Shown one piece after another: positions 43,946 to 52,525 of a stretch of 64,000 nt of DNA (position 1 is the stretch's first letter; each line of letters begins with the position of its first letter). Position numbers and translations under genes: made by a program. Source of the DNA: Janthinobacterium psychrotolerans (GTDB lineage: Bacteria > Pseudomonadota > Gammaproteobacteria > Burkholderiales > Burkholderiaceae_D); NCBI RefSeq assembly GCF_001677885.1, contig NZ_LOCQ01000059.1:1-64000 (forward strand). The letters run 5' to 3'. The notes under the pieces are model-generated. The model saw nothing but the letters and a program-made list of their open reading frames with translations, searched no databases and was not told the origin of the DNA.

Positions 43946-45193
43946 ATGCGCATCCTGCACATCCTCGACCATTCGCTGCCACTGCACAGCGGCTACACCT
44001 TTCGCAGCGTGGCCATCCTGGCCCAGCAGCGCGCGCTGGGCTGGGAAACTCACCATCTGACCAGCGCCAAGCAAGGCGCGACCGCGGCGCCGGAACAGCT
44101 GGTGGACGGCTGGCACTTCTACCGTACCGCACCGGGCCGGCAATGGTGGGCGCGCTTGCCGGTGCTGCGCCAGTGGAGCGTGGTACTCGGCCTGGCGCGG
44201 CGGCTGCAGCAGCTGGCCCTGGAGCACAAACCCGATATTTTGCACGCCCATTCGCCGTCCCTGAACGCCATCGCCGCCTTGCGCGTCGGGCGCGCGCTGG
44301 GTATTCCCGTGGTCTACGAAGTGCGCGCCTTCTGGGAAGACGCGGCCACCGACCATGGCAGCAGCCGCTCCGGCGGCCTGCGCTACCGCCTGACACGCCT
44401 GCTGGAAAACCATGCGCTGCGGCGCGCCGACGCCGTCACCACCATCTGCGAAGGCCTGCGCCAGGATCTGTGCGCGCGCGGCTTGCCAGCCAATAAAATC
44501 ACCGTGATTCCGAACGCCGTCGACGCCGGCGCCTTCGCCGTCGCGCCGGTGCAGCCGGGCCTGGCACGCAGTCTGGGCCTGGAAGGCCACCCCGTGATCG
44601 GCTTTATCGGCTCGTTTTACGCCTACGAAGGCCTGGCGCTGCTGCTGCGCGCCATGCCGCGCATGCTGGCGACGCAGCCACGGCTGCGGTTGCTGCTGGC
44701 CGGCGGCGGCCCGCAGGATGCCATGCTGCGCGCACTGGCCGTTGAGCTGGGCATCGCCGGCCAGGTGGTATTTGCCGGCCGGGTACCACACGCACTGGTG
44801 GCGCAGTATTACCAGCTGATCGACGTGCTGGTCTATCCGCGCCTGCCGATGCGGCTGACGGAGCTGGTCACGCCCCTGAAACCGCTCGAAGCGATGGCGC
44901 AAGGTCGGCTGGTGGCCGCCTCCGACGTGGGCGGCCATCGCGAACTGATCAGGAATGGCCAGACCGGCGTGCTGTTTCGCGCCAATGACCCCGATGCGCT
45001 GGCACGAGCGGTGCTGGACTTGCTCGGCCAGCCGGCGCGCTGGCCGCTGCTGCGCCACCGGGCGCGCGCCTATGTGGAACGCGAACGCAGCTGGGCCGGC
45101 AGCGTGGCGCGCTATGCCGGCGTCTACCAGCGCCTGACGGCGCCGCGGCCAGCGCGCGGCATGGCCCGCCCGCCGGCGGAGCACACCAGATGA
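43946..45193 (+). CDS. XrtA-system glycosyltransferase (TIGR04063-like, GT4)
   Basis: The 415-residue GT-B enzyme begins MRILHILDHSLPLHSGYTFR, typical of the third exosortase A-associated transferase family. The donor-site region is RLTELVTPLKPLEAMAQGR near residue 315. It overlaps the following fusion gene by four bases (ATGA). Confidence 0.93.
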   Translation: MRILHILDHSLPLHSGYTFRSVAILAQQRALGWETHHLTSAKQGATAAPEQLVDGWHFYRTAPGRQWWARLPVLRQWSVVLGLARRLQQLALEHKPDILHAHSPSLNAIAALRVGRALGIPVVYEVRAFWEDAATDHGSSRSGGLRYRLTRLLENHALRRADAVTTICEGLRQDLCARGLPANKITVIPNAVDAGAFAVAPVQPGLARSLGLEGHPVIGFIGSFYAYEGLALLLRAMPRMLATQPRLRLLLAGGGPQDAMLRALAVELGIAGQVVFAGRVPHALVAQYYQLIDVLVYPRLPMRLTELVTPLKPLEAMAQGRLVAASDVGGHRELIRNGQTGVLFRANDPDALARAVLDLLGQPARWPLLRHRARAYVERERSWAGSVARYAGVYQRLTAPRPARGMARPPAEHTR

Positions 45194-47622
45194 TGCTCAC
45201 CGGTATGCGCATCGCGCTGGTCGGTCCGCAGGCGCCGCCGGCGGGCGGCATGGCCAACCAGACGGCGCAGCTGGCCGCCCTGCTGCGCGCCGAAGGTGCC
45301 AGGGTCGAGCTGCTGGCCGTCAATACCCCGCTGCTGCCGCCCTGGCTGGCGCGTGTGCGCTATCTGCGCGCGGCGCTGCGCCTGCCGGTCTTCCTGTGGC
45401 GCTTGTGGCGTGCCAGCCGCACGGTCGACCTGTTCCACGTGATGGCCAATTCGGGCTGGTCCTGGCACTTGCAGGGTGCGCCAGCGCTGTGGATCGCCAG
45501 CCTGTGCGGCAAACCGGTGCTGCTCAACTACCGCGGCGGCGAAGCGGCCGCCTTCTTTGCCCGCCATCGGCGCCTGGTCGACGCCAGCCTGCGGCGCGCC
45601 GGCGCCATCGCCGTGCCATCGCGTTTCCTGCAGGAGATTTTCGAGCAATGCGGCCATGCCGCCCATATCGTGCCCAATGTCATCGACCTGCACAGGTTCA
45701 CGCCCGCCAACGGCGAGCGGGACAACCAGGGGCCCGTGATCCTGGTGGCGCGCCACCTGCAGGCGCTGTACGACAACGCCAGCGCCGTGCGCGCGTTTGC
45801 CATCGTGCGCGAGGCGTTTCCCGCCGCGCGCCTGGTGCTGGCCGGCGACGGCCCCGAGCGCGCCGCGCTGGAGAGCCTGGCCAACAGCCTCAACGTGGCC
45901 GAGGCGGTACTGTTTGCCGGCCATGTCGCCAACCACGCCATGCCGGCGCTGTACCAGGCCAGCACCATCGTGCTCAATCCCAGCCTGGCCGACAATATGC
46001 CAATTTCCGTGCTTGAAGCGCTGGCCTGCGGCGTGCCGGTGGTCAGCACCAATGTCGGCGGCGTGCCGGCCTTGCTGCAGCATGGCGTGACGGGCCTGCT
46101 GGTATCGCCCGGCGACGCGCCGGCCATGGCGCAGGCCATGCTGGCGCTGCTGCGCGAGCCGCAACAGGCGCGCCGGCTGGCTGCCAACGGCCTGGCGCAT
46201 GCGGCGCGCTTCGACTGGCAGCACGTCGGGCCGCAGCTGGCGGTGCTGTACCGGCGCATCCTGGCCGCGCCGCGCCCCTCCGGCTATGCGCGCCTGGTGG
46301 CGCACTGGCTGTTTCCCCTGCATGAAAAGCTCAAGCGGCACGACAGCGTGCGCCTGCTGCGCCGCATGGAGCGCTCGCAATGGTGGAGCGCCGGGCAGCT
46401 GGAACGCTGGCGCCTGGCCCGGCTGCGCCGCCTGCTGCGCCATGCGGGCGCCCATGTACCTTATTATGGCGCGCTGTTTCAGCGCCTCGGTTTCGATCCG
46501 CGCCAGGTTCATGACCTGGCCGACCTGGCGCGCCTGCCGCTGCTGCGCAAGCGCGATATCAGCACCGCGCGCGAAGCCTTCAAGTCGGACCGCGCGGTTG
46601 GCCTGCGGCCGTTTTCCACCGGCGGATCAAGTGGCGAGCCGCTGCTGTTCTTCCTGGGCCGGCGCCGCATCAGCCACGACATCGCCGCCAAATGGCGCGC
46701 CACGCGCTGGTGGGGCGTCGATATCGGCGAGCGCGAAGTGGTGCTGTGGGGCTCGCCGATCGAGCTGCACGCCCAGGACCGCCTGCGCCGGCTGCGCGAC
46801 TGGCTGCTGCGCAGCACCCTGCTGCCGGCGTTCGCCATGTCGCCAGGCAAGGTCGACGGCTTCATCAAACGGCTGCTGGAACTGCGCCCGCGCATGCTGT
46901 TCGGCTACCCGTCGGCGCTGTGCCGTATCGCCAGCCAAGCCGGCGCCCAAGGTGTGCCGCTCGACGGCCTCGGTGTGAAGGTGGCGTTCGTGACCTCCGA
47001 GCGGCTGTACGATGAGCAGCGCGCGCAGATCGCCAGCGCCTTCGGCTGCCCGGTGGCCAACGGCTACGGCGGACGCGACGCCGGCTTTATCGCCCATGAG
47101 TGCCCGCACGGTGGCATGCACATCACCGCCGAAGACATCATCGTCGAAATCGTCGATGCTGCCGGCCAGCCGCTGCCAGCGGGCAGCCTCGGCGAAATCG
47201 TCGTCACCCATCTGGCCACGCGCGACTATCCGTTCATCCGCTACGCCACCGGCGACATCGGCGCGCTGGGCACGGCACCCTGCGCTTGCGGGCGCGGCCT
47301 GCCGCTGCTGCAAAAAATCGAAGGGCGCAGCACGGACTTCCTCACCGCCACCGACGGCACCGTGATGCATGGCCTGGCGCTGGTCTACATTCTGCGCGAA
47401 CTGCCGCAGGTGCGCAGCTTCAAGATCGTCCAGGAAAGCCTGCTGCGGACACGCGTGCTGCTGGTGTGCCTGCCGGCCCTGGACGCGCCGACCCGCGCGG
47501 TCATCGTGGCCGGCTTCCAGGCCAGGCTCGGGGCGCAGGTGGCGGTCGATATTGACGAGGTCGACGAGATTGCCGCCGAGGCGTCAGGCAAATACCGCTA
47601 TGTCATCAGCAAGATCACTTGA
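45190..47622 (+). CDS. Fusion of a GT4 glycosyltransferase and a CapK/PaaK-like adenylate-forming ligase
   Basis: In this 810-residue protein residues 1 to about 365 form a GT-B glycosyltransferase (GPQAPPAGGMANQTAQL, donor site NPSLADNMPISVLEALACGV). Residues from about 375 to the end are a CapK/phenylacetate-CoA-ligase-like domain with FSTGGSSGEPL, NGYGGRDAGFIAHE, RYATGDIG and a C-terminal ASGKYRYV carrying the likely catalytic lysine. No frame change or internal start marks the joint, so it is one polypeptide. One enzyme would thus add a sugar and activate a carboxylic acid, perhaps to acylate that sugar. Both halves look intact. Confidence 0.9.
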   Translation: MMLTGMRIALVGPQAPPAGGMANQTAQLAALLRAEGARVELLAVNTPLLPPWLARVRYLRAALRLPVFLWRLWRASRTVDLFHVMANSGWSWHLQGAPALWIASLCGKPVLLNYRGGEAAAFFARHRRLVDASLRRAGAIAVPSRFLQEIFEQCGHAAHIVPNVIDLHRFTPANGERDNQGPVILVARHLQALYDNASAVRAFAIVREAFPAARLVLAGDGPERAALESLANSLNVAEAVLFAGHVANHAMPALYQASTIVLNPSLADNMPISVLEALACGVPVVSTNVGGVPALLQHGVTGLLVSPGDAPAMAQAMLALLREPQQARRLAANGLAHAARFDWQHVGPQLAVLYRRILAAPRPSGYARLVAHWLFPLHEKLKRHDSVRLLRRMERSQWWSAGQLERWRLARLRRLLRHAGAHVPYYGALFQRLGFDPRQVHDLADLARLPLLRKRDISTAREAFKSDRAVGLRPFSTGGSSGEPLLFFLGRRRISHDIAAKWRATRWWGVDIGEREVVLWGSPIELHAQDRLRRLRDWLLRSTLLPAFAMSPGKVDGFIKRLLELRPRMLFGYPSALCRIASQAGAQGVPLDGLGVKVAFVTSERLYDEQRAQIASAFGCPVANGYGGRDAGFIAHECPHGGMHITAEDIIVEIVDAAGQPLPAGSLGEIVVTHLATRDYPFIRYATGDIGALGTAPCACGRGLPLLQKIEGRSTDFLTATDGTVMHGLALVYILRELPQVRSFKIVQESLLRTRVLLVCLPALDAPTRAVIVAGFQARLGAQVAVDIDEVDEIAAEASGKYRYVISKIT

Positions 47623-47644
47623 TGTTTTACTGAAAGGGCCAGCC

Positions 47645-48457
47645 ATGACCGACTTGATCACCGCCATCCTGCTTGCCGCTTACCTGGTGCTGTGTACGTG
47701 GATGCTGCACAAGGTACGACTGATCCACTTGCTGGTGCACCAGTTGCGCGACCAGGCCGACAGCTCGCCGGCCGTCCTGTTTCGCCAGCTCGAAGCGCTT
47801 GATGGCCTGCAGCGGGAACTCAGGCTCGAGCACAGCCTGCCGCCGACGCGCGGCTGGGCCGGCTCGCCCGACTTCCTGCTGACACTGGCGCGCCACGCGC
47901 GCCTGGCGCAGCCACAGGTAGTGGTCGAATGCAGCAGCGGCGCCTCGACCGTGGTGCTGGCGCGCTGCATGCAGCTGCAAGGCGCAGGCCAGGTCTACAG
48001 CCTGGAGCATGATGCCGCCTACGCGGCGCAGACGCGCGCCGAACTGGCGCGCCATGGCTTGTCGGCCTGGGCGCAGGTGATCGACGCGCCGCTGCGCGCG
48101 CATCGGCTGCAAGGCGAAACCTGGCCCTGGTACGACACCGATCACCTGCCTGCTGGCCTGGAGATCGGCATGCTGGTGATCGACGGGCCACCGCAAGCGA
48201 CCGGCAAACTGGCCCGCTACCCGGCCGGTCCGCTGCTGTTCCCGCGCCTGGCGCCAGGCGCGGCGGTCTTCCTCGATGACGCCGCACGGCCAGACGAGCA
48301 AGCGATACTGCGGCGCTGGCGCAGCGAATTGCCGCAGCTGCGCCAGTCGCTGCTGTCGTGCGAAAAAGGCTGCGCGCGGCTGGTCAAGGACAGCATGCCC
48401 GAGGAAATATTGGCTCAGTCACGGCAGCCGCATCCCACGCTGGCGCCGTTGCACTGA
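47645..48457 (+). CDS. Membrane-anchored class I SAM methyltransferase-like protein
   Basis: The 270-residue protein has one N-terminal membrane helix (about residues 4-22, LITAILLAAYLVLCTWML). A Rossmann-like domain follows, with VVVECSSGASTVVLARCM and VYSLEHDAAYAAQTRAEL resembling the SAM-binding motifs, then MLVIDGPPQATG and FLDDAARPDEQ. It may methylate the sugar chain. The acceptor is unknown. AAAGGG lies upstream of the ATG. It ends the plus-strand core operon, 22 bases before a convergent small gene. Confidence 0.75.
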   Translation: MTDLITAILLAAYLVLCTWMLHKVRLIHLLVHQLRDQADSSPAVLFRQLEALDGLQRELRLEHSLPPTRGWAGSPDFLLTLARHARLAQPQVVVECSSGASTVVLARCMQLQGAGQVYSLEHDAAYAAQTRAELARHGLSAWAQVIDAPLRAHRLQGETWPWYDTDHLPAGLEIGMLVIDGPPQATGKLARYPAGPLLFPRLAPGAAVFLDDAARPDEQAILRRWRSELPQLRQSLLSCEKGCARLVKDSMPEEILAQSRQPHPTLAPLH

Positions 48458-48479
48458 TGGTGCGGCATTTGCCCGACAC

Positions 48480-48707
48480 TTATTCCGCGCTGAATTCGGC
48501 GGCCGCCTTGGCCGCCCACAGCGCTTCGGCATGGCTGGCAAACGCACTGTCGTAGCCGTCCACGCTGCCGTCGCTGTCGACGAAATACAGCCACCAGCCG
48601 TCTGGCCGTGCGCAAATCGCCGTCTGGCCCGGCTGACAGCAGGCGGCGATATCGTCACCCGCCGCCAGCGTGACGATGGTGATGCCGCGATGAATGATGG
48701 CGTTCAT
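48480..48707 (-). CDS. Small unknown protein, coupled to ldhA
   Basis: The 75-residue product shows no family that I recognise. It has a central aromatic run (DGWWLYFVDSDGSVDGYDSA) and an alanine-rich amphipathic C-terminal helix. No signal peptide or membrane segment is present. Its ATG overlaps the ldhA stop codon (ATGA), which supports real translation. Confidence that it is a gene rests on that coupling and on normal codon composition. Confidence 0.55.
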   Translation of the reverse strand: MNAIIHRGITIVTLAAGDDIAACCQPGQTAICARPDGWWLYFVDSDGSVDGYDSAFASHAEALWAAKAAAEFSAE

Positions 48708-49702
48708 GCGACGCTGTTGCCGCAGTCGCCGCCATGGCGGAAGCAATCGAGATTATGAAAAGTGATGGCGGCAATTTCGCGCAGCGCCTCGATGGTAAAG
48801 AAGCCCTGGTGGCCGGTGACGAGCACGTTCGGGAACGTCATCAGGCGCTGGAATACATCGTCGTCGATGATGTCGGACGAGTGGTCGTGGAAGAACAGGC
48901 TGCTTTCCTGCTCGTAGACATCGATGGCCAGCGATCCCAGCTGGCGCGACTTGAGCGCCTCGATCACGGCGCCCGTGTCGATCAGGCCGCCGCGCGAGGT
49001 ATTGACCAGCATGGCGCCACGCTTCATCTGCGGCAAGGTGGCCGGGCCGATCAGGTGGCGCGTGCTGTCCATCAGCGGGCAATGCAGCGAGACGATGTCG
49101 GACGCGGCCAGCAGCTGCGGCAGATCCACCATGGCGCCCAATGGCGCAAAGTGAGTTGACGGATACGGGTCGTGCCCGAGCACCGTGCAGCCAAAGCCCT
49201 TGAAGATGCGGGCCGTGGCCAGGCCGATCTTGCCGGTGCCGACGATGCCCACCGTCTTGCCGTGCAGATTGAATCCCAGCAAGCCGTCCAGTGAAAAATT
49301 GCCCTCGCGCACGCGGGCATAGGCGCGGTGCGTGTGGCGGTTCAGGGTCTGTACCATGGCCAAAGTGTGTTCGGCCACCGCTTCGGGCGAGTAAGCGGGA
49401 ACGCGCGCAACGAAAAACCCCAGCCGTCTGGCGGCCGGCAAGTCCAGGTTGTTATAGCCGGCGCAGCGCAGCAGAATGGCGCGCACGCCGTAATCGTGCA
49501 AGGCCGCCAGCACGGTGGCGTCGAGCACATCGTTGACAAACACGCAGACGGCGTTCGCGCCCAGCGCCAGGATGGCCGTTTCCTGGCTCAGCAAGGCGTT
49601 GTGATAGACCAGTTCAATGCTTGATGCGTCCGGCTGGGACGACAAGGCTTCGTCGAAGAAGCGGCGGTCGTAAGGCTGGCTGCCAAAGAAGGCGATTTTC
49701 AT
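48704..49702 (-). CDS. ldhA: D-lactate dehydrogenase (2-hydroxyacid dehydrogenase family)
   Basis: The 332-residue NAD-dependent enzyme reduces pyruvate to D-lactate. The NAD motif GIVGTGKIGLATARIF lies near residue 150. The substrate and catalytic residues are in RCAGYNNLDL (Arg), DVYEQE (Glu) and TGHQGFFT (His). The N-terminus MKIAFFGSQPYDRRFF is typical of fermentative LdhA. GGGGAAG precedes the start. It has its own probable promoter at 49744-49773 and appears unrelated to the sugar genes around it. Confidence 0.94.
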   Translation of the reverse strand: MKIAFFGSQPYDRRFFDEALSSQPDASSIELVYHNALLSQETAILALGANAVCVFVNDVLDATVLAALHDYGVRAILLRCAGYNNLDLPAARRLGFFVARVPAYSPEAVAEHTLAMVQTLNRHTHRAYARVREGNFSLDGLLGFNLHGKTVGIVGTGKIGLATARIFKGFGCTVLGHDPYPSTHFAPLGAMVDLPQLLAASDIVSLHCPLMDSTRHLIGPATLPQMKRGAMLVNTSRGGLIDTGAVIEALKSRQLGSLAIDVYEQESSLFFHDHSSDIIDDDVFQRLMTFPNVLVTGHQGFFTIEALREIAAITFHNLDCFRHGGDCGNSVA

Positions 49703-49743
49703 GTTGCTTCCCCGAGGAATATTAAGGCCATGACAAAAACGCC

Positions 49744-49773
49744 ATCATAGCGCACGCTTCCCGGTGTCATCAA
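49744..49773 (-). promoter_or_regulatory. Candidate sigma70 promoter of ldhA
   Basis: On the minus strand TTGATG (49773-49768) and TATGAT (49749-49744) are separated by 18 bases. That is four of six and five of six consensus matches. Transcription would start near 49737 and leave a leader of about 35 bases. Confidence 0.55.
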
Positions 49774-49781
49774 ACGGCGGC

Positions 49782-50993
49782 TTATTGCCGCACGCGCGGC
49801 AAGGTGATCAGCTTGCGCACAAAGGCGGTTTCCTGCACATGCTGCGCATGAAAGCGGTCGCGCGCGGTGCGCATGGCCGCCTGGTGCGCGGCCAGCTTAT
49901 CGCTCGTCAGTTCGATGCCGAAGTCGTCGGGCGGCAATGGCTCGCCGTCGCCGGCGCCAAACAGGCGTGCCAGGATCATGCGACCGACATTGTCGCGGTA
50001 GTGCGACGCTTCCCAGTAGTAGCGCATTTCGCGCGCGCCGCCAAATTGCGGGATCGCTTCGCTGGTGATGCTGTTAAAACCCGAAAAATCATGCAGGCGC
50101 AGGTCGCAGCCCTGCGCGCGGTGGCGTTCGGCCAGCATGGTGATATCGCGCTGCCACTGCTCCATGGCCGGCCACTTGCCGCGCCAGTACAGCACGTCCA
50201 TCGTCATCGCGTGGGTCGGGTTGATATACAGGCGCAGCCGCGTGCCGTCGCGGCACAGCTTGCCAACAGTGGCATCGAAGGCCCGCAGCGCCTCCGGCGT
50301 GGGGCCGGCGCCGTCGCCGAACTCCTGCAGCCGCGGCACCATGGCCGGCGCGGTGCCGCCCCAGCCCTTGATACGGTCGCTGAAACAGCGGTGGTCGCGC
50401 TGGCCGTGCAGGGCCAGGCTGGACAGGCAAACGCTGCCAAAATTGCCTTGCAGCAAGCGCAAGCTATCATGCGTCATGTCGACCGTCAGGCCACGCTTGA
50501 CGTTGAGCAAGGCGCGCCGCGCGAAAAATGCCGGACCGTCATCCGTCAGGCCCGGTTCGATACCGGCCGAACCCTGCTCCATGGAAAACGAGGGCGCGTC
50601 GATGCCCCACACCATGGTGTCGACATGGCTCACTTGCGCCGCATGGCGCGCCAGCAGCATGGCGTCGCCGATGGAGGCGCCCGACACGGCGCTGTTGAAC
50701 ACACTCTTGCCATCGAACAGCTCGCGCACGCCGGCCGGCAAACCCATCTCCGTGCGCGAATTGCCGATATACACGATCGCCGGCCGGTAGCGCGCCACCG
50801 CATAGGTCTTGCCCCACACGCTGAGCTTTTCGCGCGTCGGCTGCAGCCGCTGCAGCAAGGGGCTGTCCCACTGGTGCAGCAGATACGGGTCGACCTGGTA
50901 ATTGAGGATCGTCACGATGGCCAGCGCGGCCGCAGCGCAGCCGCAGAACAGCGCCACATAGCGGCGCGCGGAGAGGGTGTCGGTGGTTTCCAT
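49782..50993 (-). CDS. AlgJ/AlgX-like SGNH protein, partner of the MBOAT acetyltransferase
   Basis: The 403-residue protein has one N-terminal membrane helix (about residues 11-30) followed by a periplasmic domain. IGNSRTEMG near residue 76 resembles the SGNH nucleophile block. EASHYRDNVG near 330 could hold the catalytic Asp/His. Such proteins receive acetyl groups from MBOAT partners and transfer them to polysaccharide. The identification leans on context: the MBOAT gene ends two bases before it on the same strand. Sequence similarity to AlgJ itself looks distant. Confidence 0.72.
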   Translation of the reverse strand: METTDTLSARRYVALFCGCAAAALAIVTILNYQVDPYLLHQWDSPLLQRLQPTREKLSVWGKTYAVARYRPAIVYIGNSRTEMGLPAGVRELFDGKSVFNSAVSGASIGDAMLLARHAAQVSHVDTMVWGIDAPSFSMEQGSAGIEPGLTDDGPAFFARRALLNVKRGLTVDMTHDSLRLLQGNFGSVCLSSLALHGQRDHRCFSDRIKGWGGTAPAMVPRLQEFGDGAGPTPEALRAFDATVGKLCRDGTRLRLYINPTHAMTMDVLYWRGKWPAMEQWQRDITMLAERHRAQGCDLRLHDFSGFNSITSEAIPQFGGAREMRYYWEASHYRDNVGRMILARLFGAGDGEPLPPDDFGIELTSDKLAAHQAAMRTARDRFHAQHVQETAFVRKLITLPRVRQ

Positions 50994-50995
50994 GG

Positions 50996-52525
50996 TCAGA
51001 ATTGAAAATAGAGAAATTCGGTGACGCGGTTCATGCCGAAAATGCAGGCAACGAACAGCGCCGCAAAGCCCAGGCTCCAGCGGCGCGTCGGCCGCCAGTG
51101 CCAGGCCCAGCGGCTGCCCTTACCGTCATGAAATATTTGTTCAATACAAGGCTCGTAATGAAGGAATATTTCTTGCGTATTCGGCGCCTTAAAGACCAGC
51201 AACATCGCCAGTAACAGCACCGGCAGGCCGGGGCCGGCCAGCTCGATCCAGCGGATGCCGTCAAACGCGGGCTGCCAGCCCCACTGCGCCAGCGGTGCGG
51301 CCACCGTCTCCAGGCCGCGTGGCAGGCTCACGCCATTGGCGCCGAACAGCGCGCCCGTGATATCCCACGCCGTGTGCACATCCGGGGCACGGAAGAAGAT
51401 CCAGGCCAGCAGCACGGCAAAAAAGGTCAGCAGCGGCGGCCACCAGCGGCTGCTTGCCGGCCCGAAGCGCCGCCGCCAGGCTTGCTGCACCACCAGGTAC
51501 ACCCCATGCAAGCCGCCCCAGATGACGAAAGTCCAGCCGGCGCCATGCCACAGGCCACCCAACAGCATGGTCAGCATCAGGTTGCGGTAGCGCAGGGCCT
51601 GGCCGCGCCGGCTGCCGCCGAGCGCAATATATAAATAGTCGCGCAGGAAGCGCGACAGGGTCATGTGCCAGCGGCGCCAGAATTCGGCGATATTGACGGC
51701 TTTATAAGGCGAATTGAAATTGAGCGGCAGCTTGACGCCGAACAGGCGCGACAGGCCGATGGCCATGTCGGAATAGCCGGAAAAATCAAAATACAGCTGG
51801 AAGGTGTAGGCCAGCACGCCGATCCACGCTTCGATCAGGGTCGGCTCGGCGCCGGCGGCAAACACGGGAATGGCCAGCGGCGACAGGTTGTCGGCAATCA
51901 GCACTTTTTTTGCCAGGCCGACCACGAAAATCGACAGGCCGATGGCAAAGTTGCCGGCGTGCGGCCGGGTATTGGCCGCATCGGCAAATTGCGGCATCAT
52001 TTCGCGATGGTGCAGCACGGGGCCGGCGATCAGGTGCGGAAAATAGCTGACAAACAGCACATAGTGGATAAAGCGGTACTCGCGCACCTCGCCCCGGTAG
52101 CAGTCGACGAGGAAGGCGATCTGGGTAAAGGTAAAGAAGGAAATGCCGATCGGCAGGATGATGTCGAGCGGCTGCAAGCGGCCAGCGCCAGCAGCGGCCG
52201 CCAGCATATTGACGCTGTCGACAAAGAAATTGGCGTATTTATAATAGGCCAGCAGGCACAGATTGGCCGCCAGCGCCGCCACCAGCGCGCGCTTTCTGGC
52301 CTGCCCGCTGCAAGCGCCGATCAGCCGCCCGCCAAGATAGTTGACGGTAATCGAGGCGAGCAGCAGCGGCAGGTAGCGTGCATCCCAGTAGCCATAGAAA
52401 AACAGCGAGGCCGCCGCCAGCCAGGTGGCGGGCAACAAAGGACGACCCAGCCGTCCCAGCAAAAAATAGCCGGACAGAACGACGGGCAGATAAAAAAACA
52501 GAAAACTGAAGGAATTAAACAGCAT
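50996..52525 (-). CDS. MBOAT O-acyltransferase (AlgI-like)
   Basis: The 509-residue multispanning membrane protein starts MLFNSFSFLFFYLPVVLSGYF, as AlgI/DltB relatives do. Conserved signatures are LPIGISFFTFTQIAFLVD, EFWRRWHMTLSRFLRDY and the catalytic histidine in LGGLWHGAGW. It moves acetyl groups across the inner membrane for polysaccharide O-acetylation. The ATG at 52525 overlaps the preceding glycosyltransferase gene by 11 bases. It is coupled to the AlgJ-like gene downstream. Confidence 0.93.
   Translation of the reverse strand: MLFNSFSFLFFYLPVVLSGYFLLGRLGRPLLPATWLAAASLFFYGYWDARYLPLLLASITVNYLGGRLIGACSGQARKRALVAALAANLCLLAYYKYANFFVDSVNMLAAAAGAGRLQPLDIILPIGISFFTFTQIAFLVDCYRGEVREYRFIHYVLFVSYFPHLIAGPVLHHREMMPQFADAANTRPHAGNFAIGLSIFVVGLAKKVLIADNLSPLAIPVFAAGAEPTLIEAWIGVLAYTFQLYFDFSGYSDMAIGLSRLFGVKLPLNFNSPYKAVNIAEFWRRWHMTLSRFLRDYLYIALGGSRRGQALRYRNLMLTMLLGGLWHGAGWTFVIWGGLHGVYLVVQQAWRRRFGPASSRWWPPLLTFFAVLLAWIFFRAPDVHTAWDITGALFGANGVSLPRGLETVAAPLAQWGWQPAFDGIRWIELAGPGLPVLLLAMLLVFKAPNTQEIFLHYEPCIEQIFHDGKGSRWAWHWRPTRRWSLGFAALFVACIFGMNRVTEFLYFQF

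Noticed and set aside
42611..45184. 857-residue minus-strand open frame across the amidotransferase and glycosyltransferase genes
   Set aside because: It mirrors two clearly conserved plus-strand genes and has the Arg/Gln/His/Ala bias of an antisense frame.
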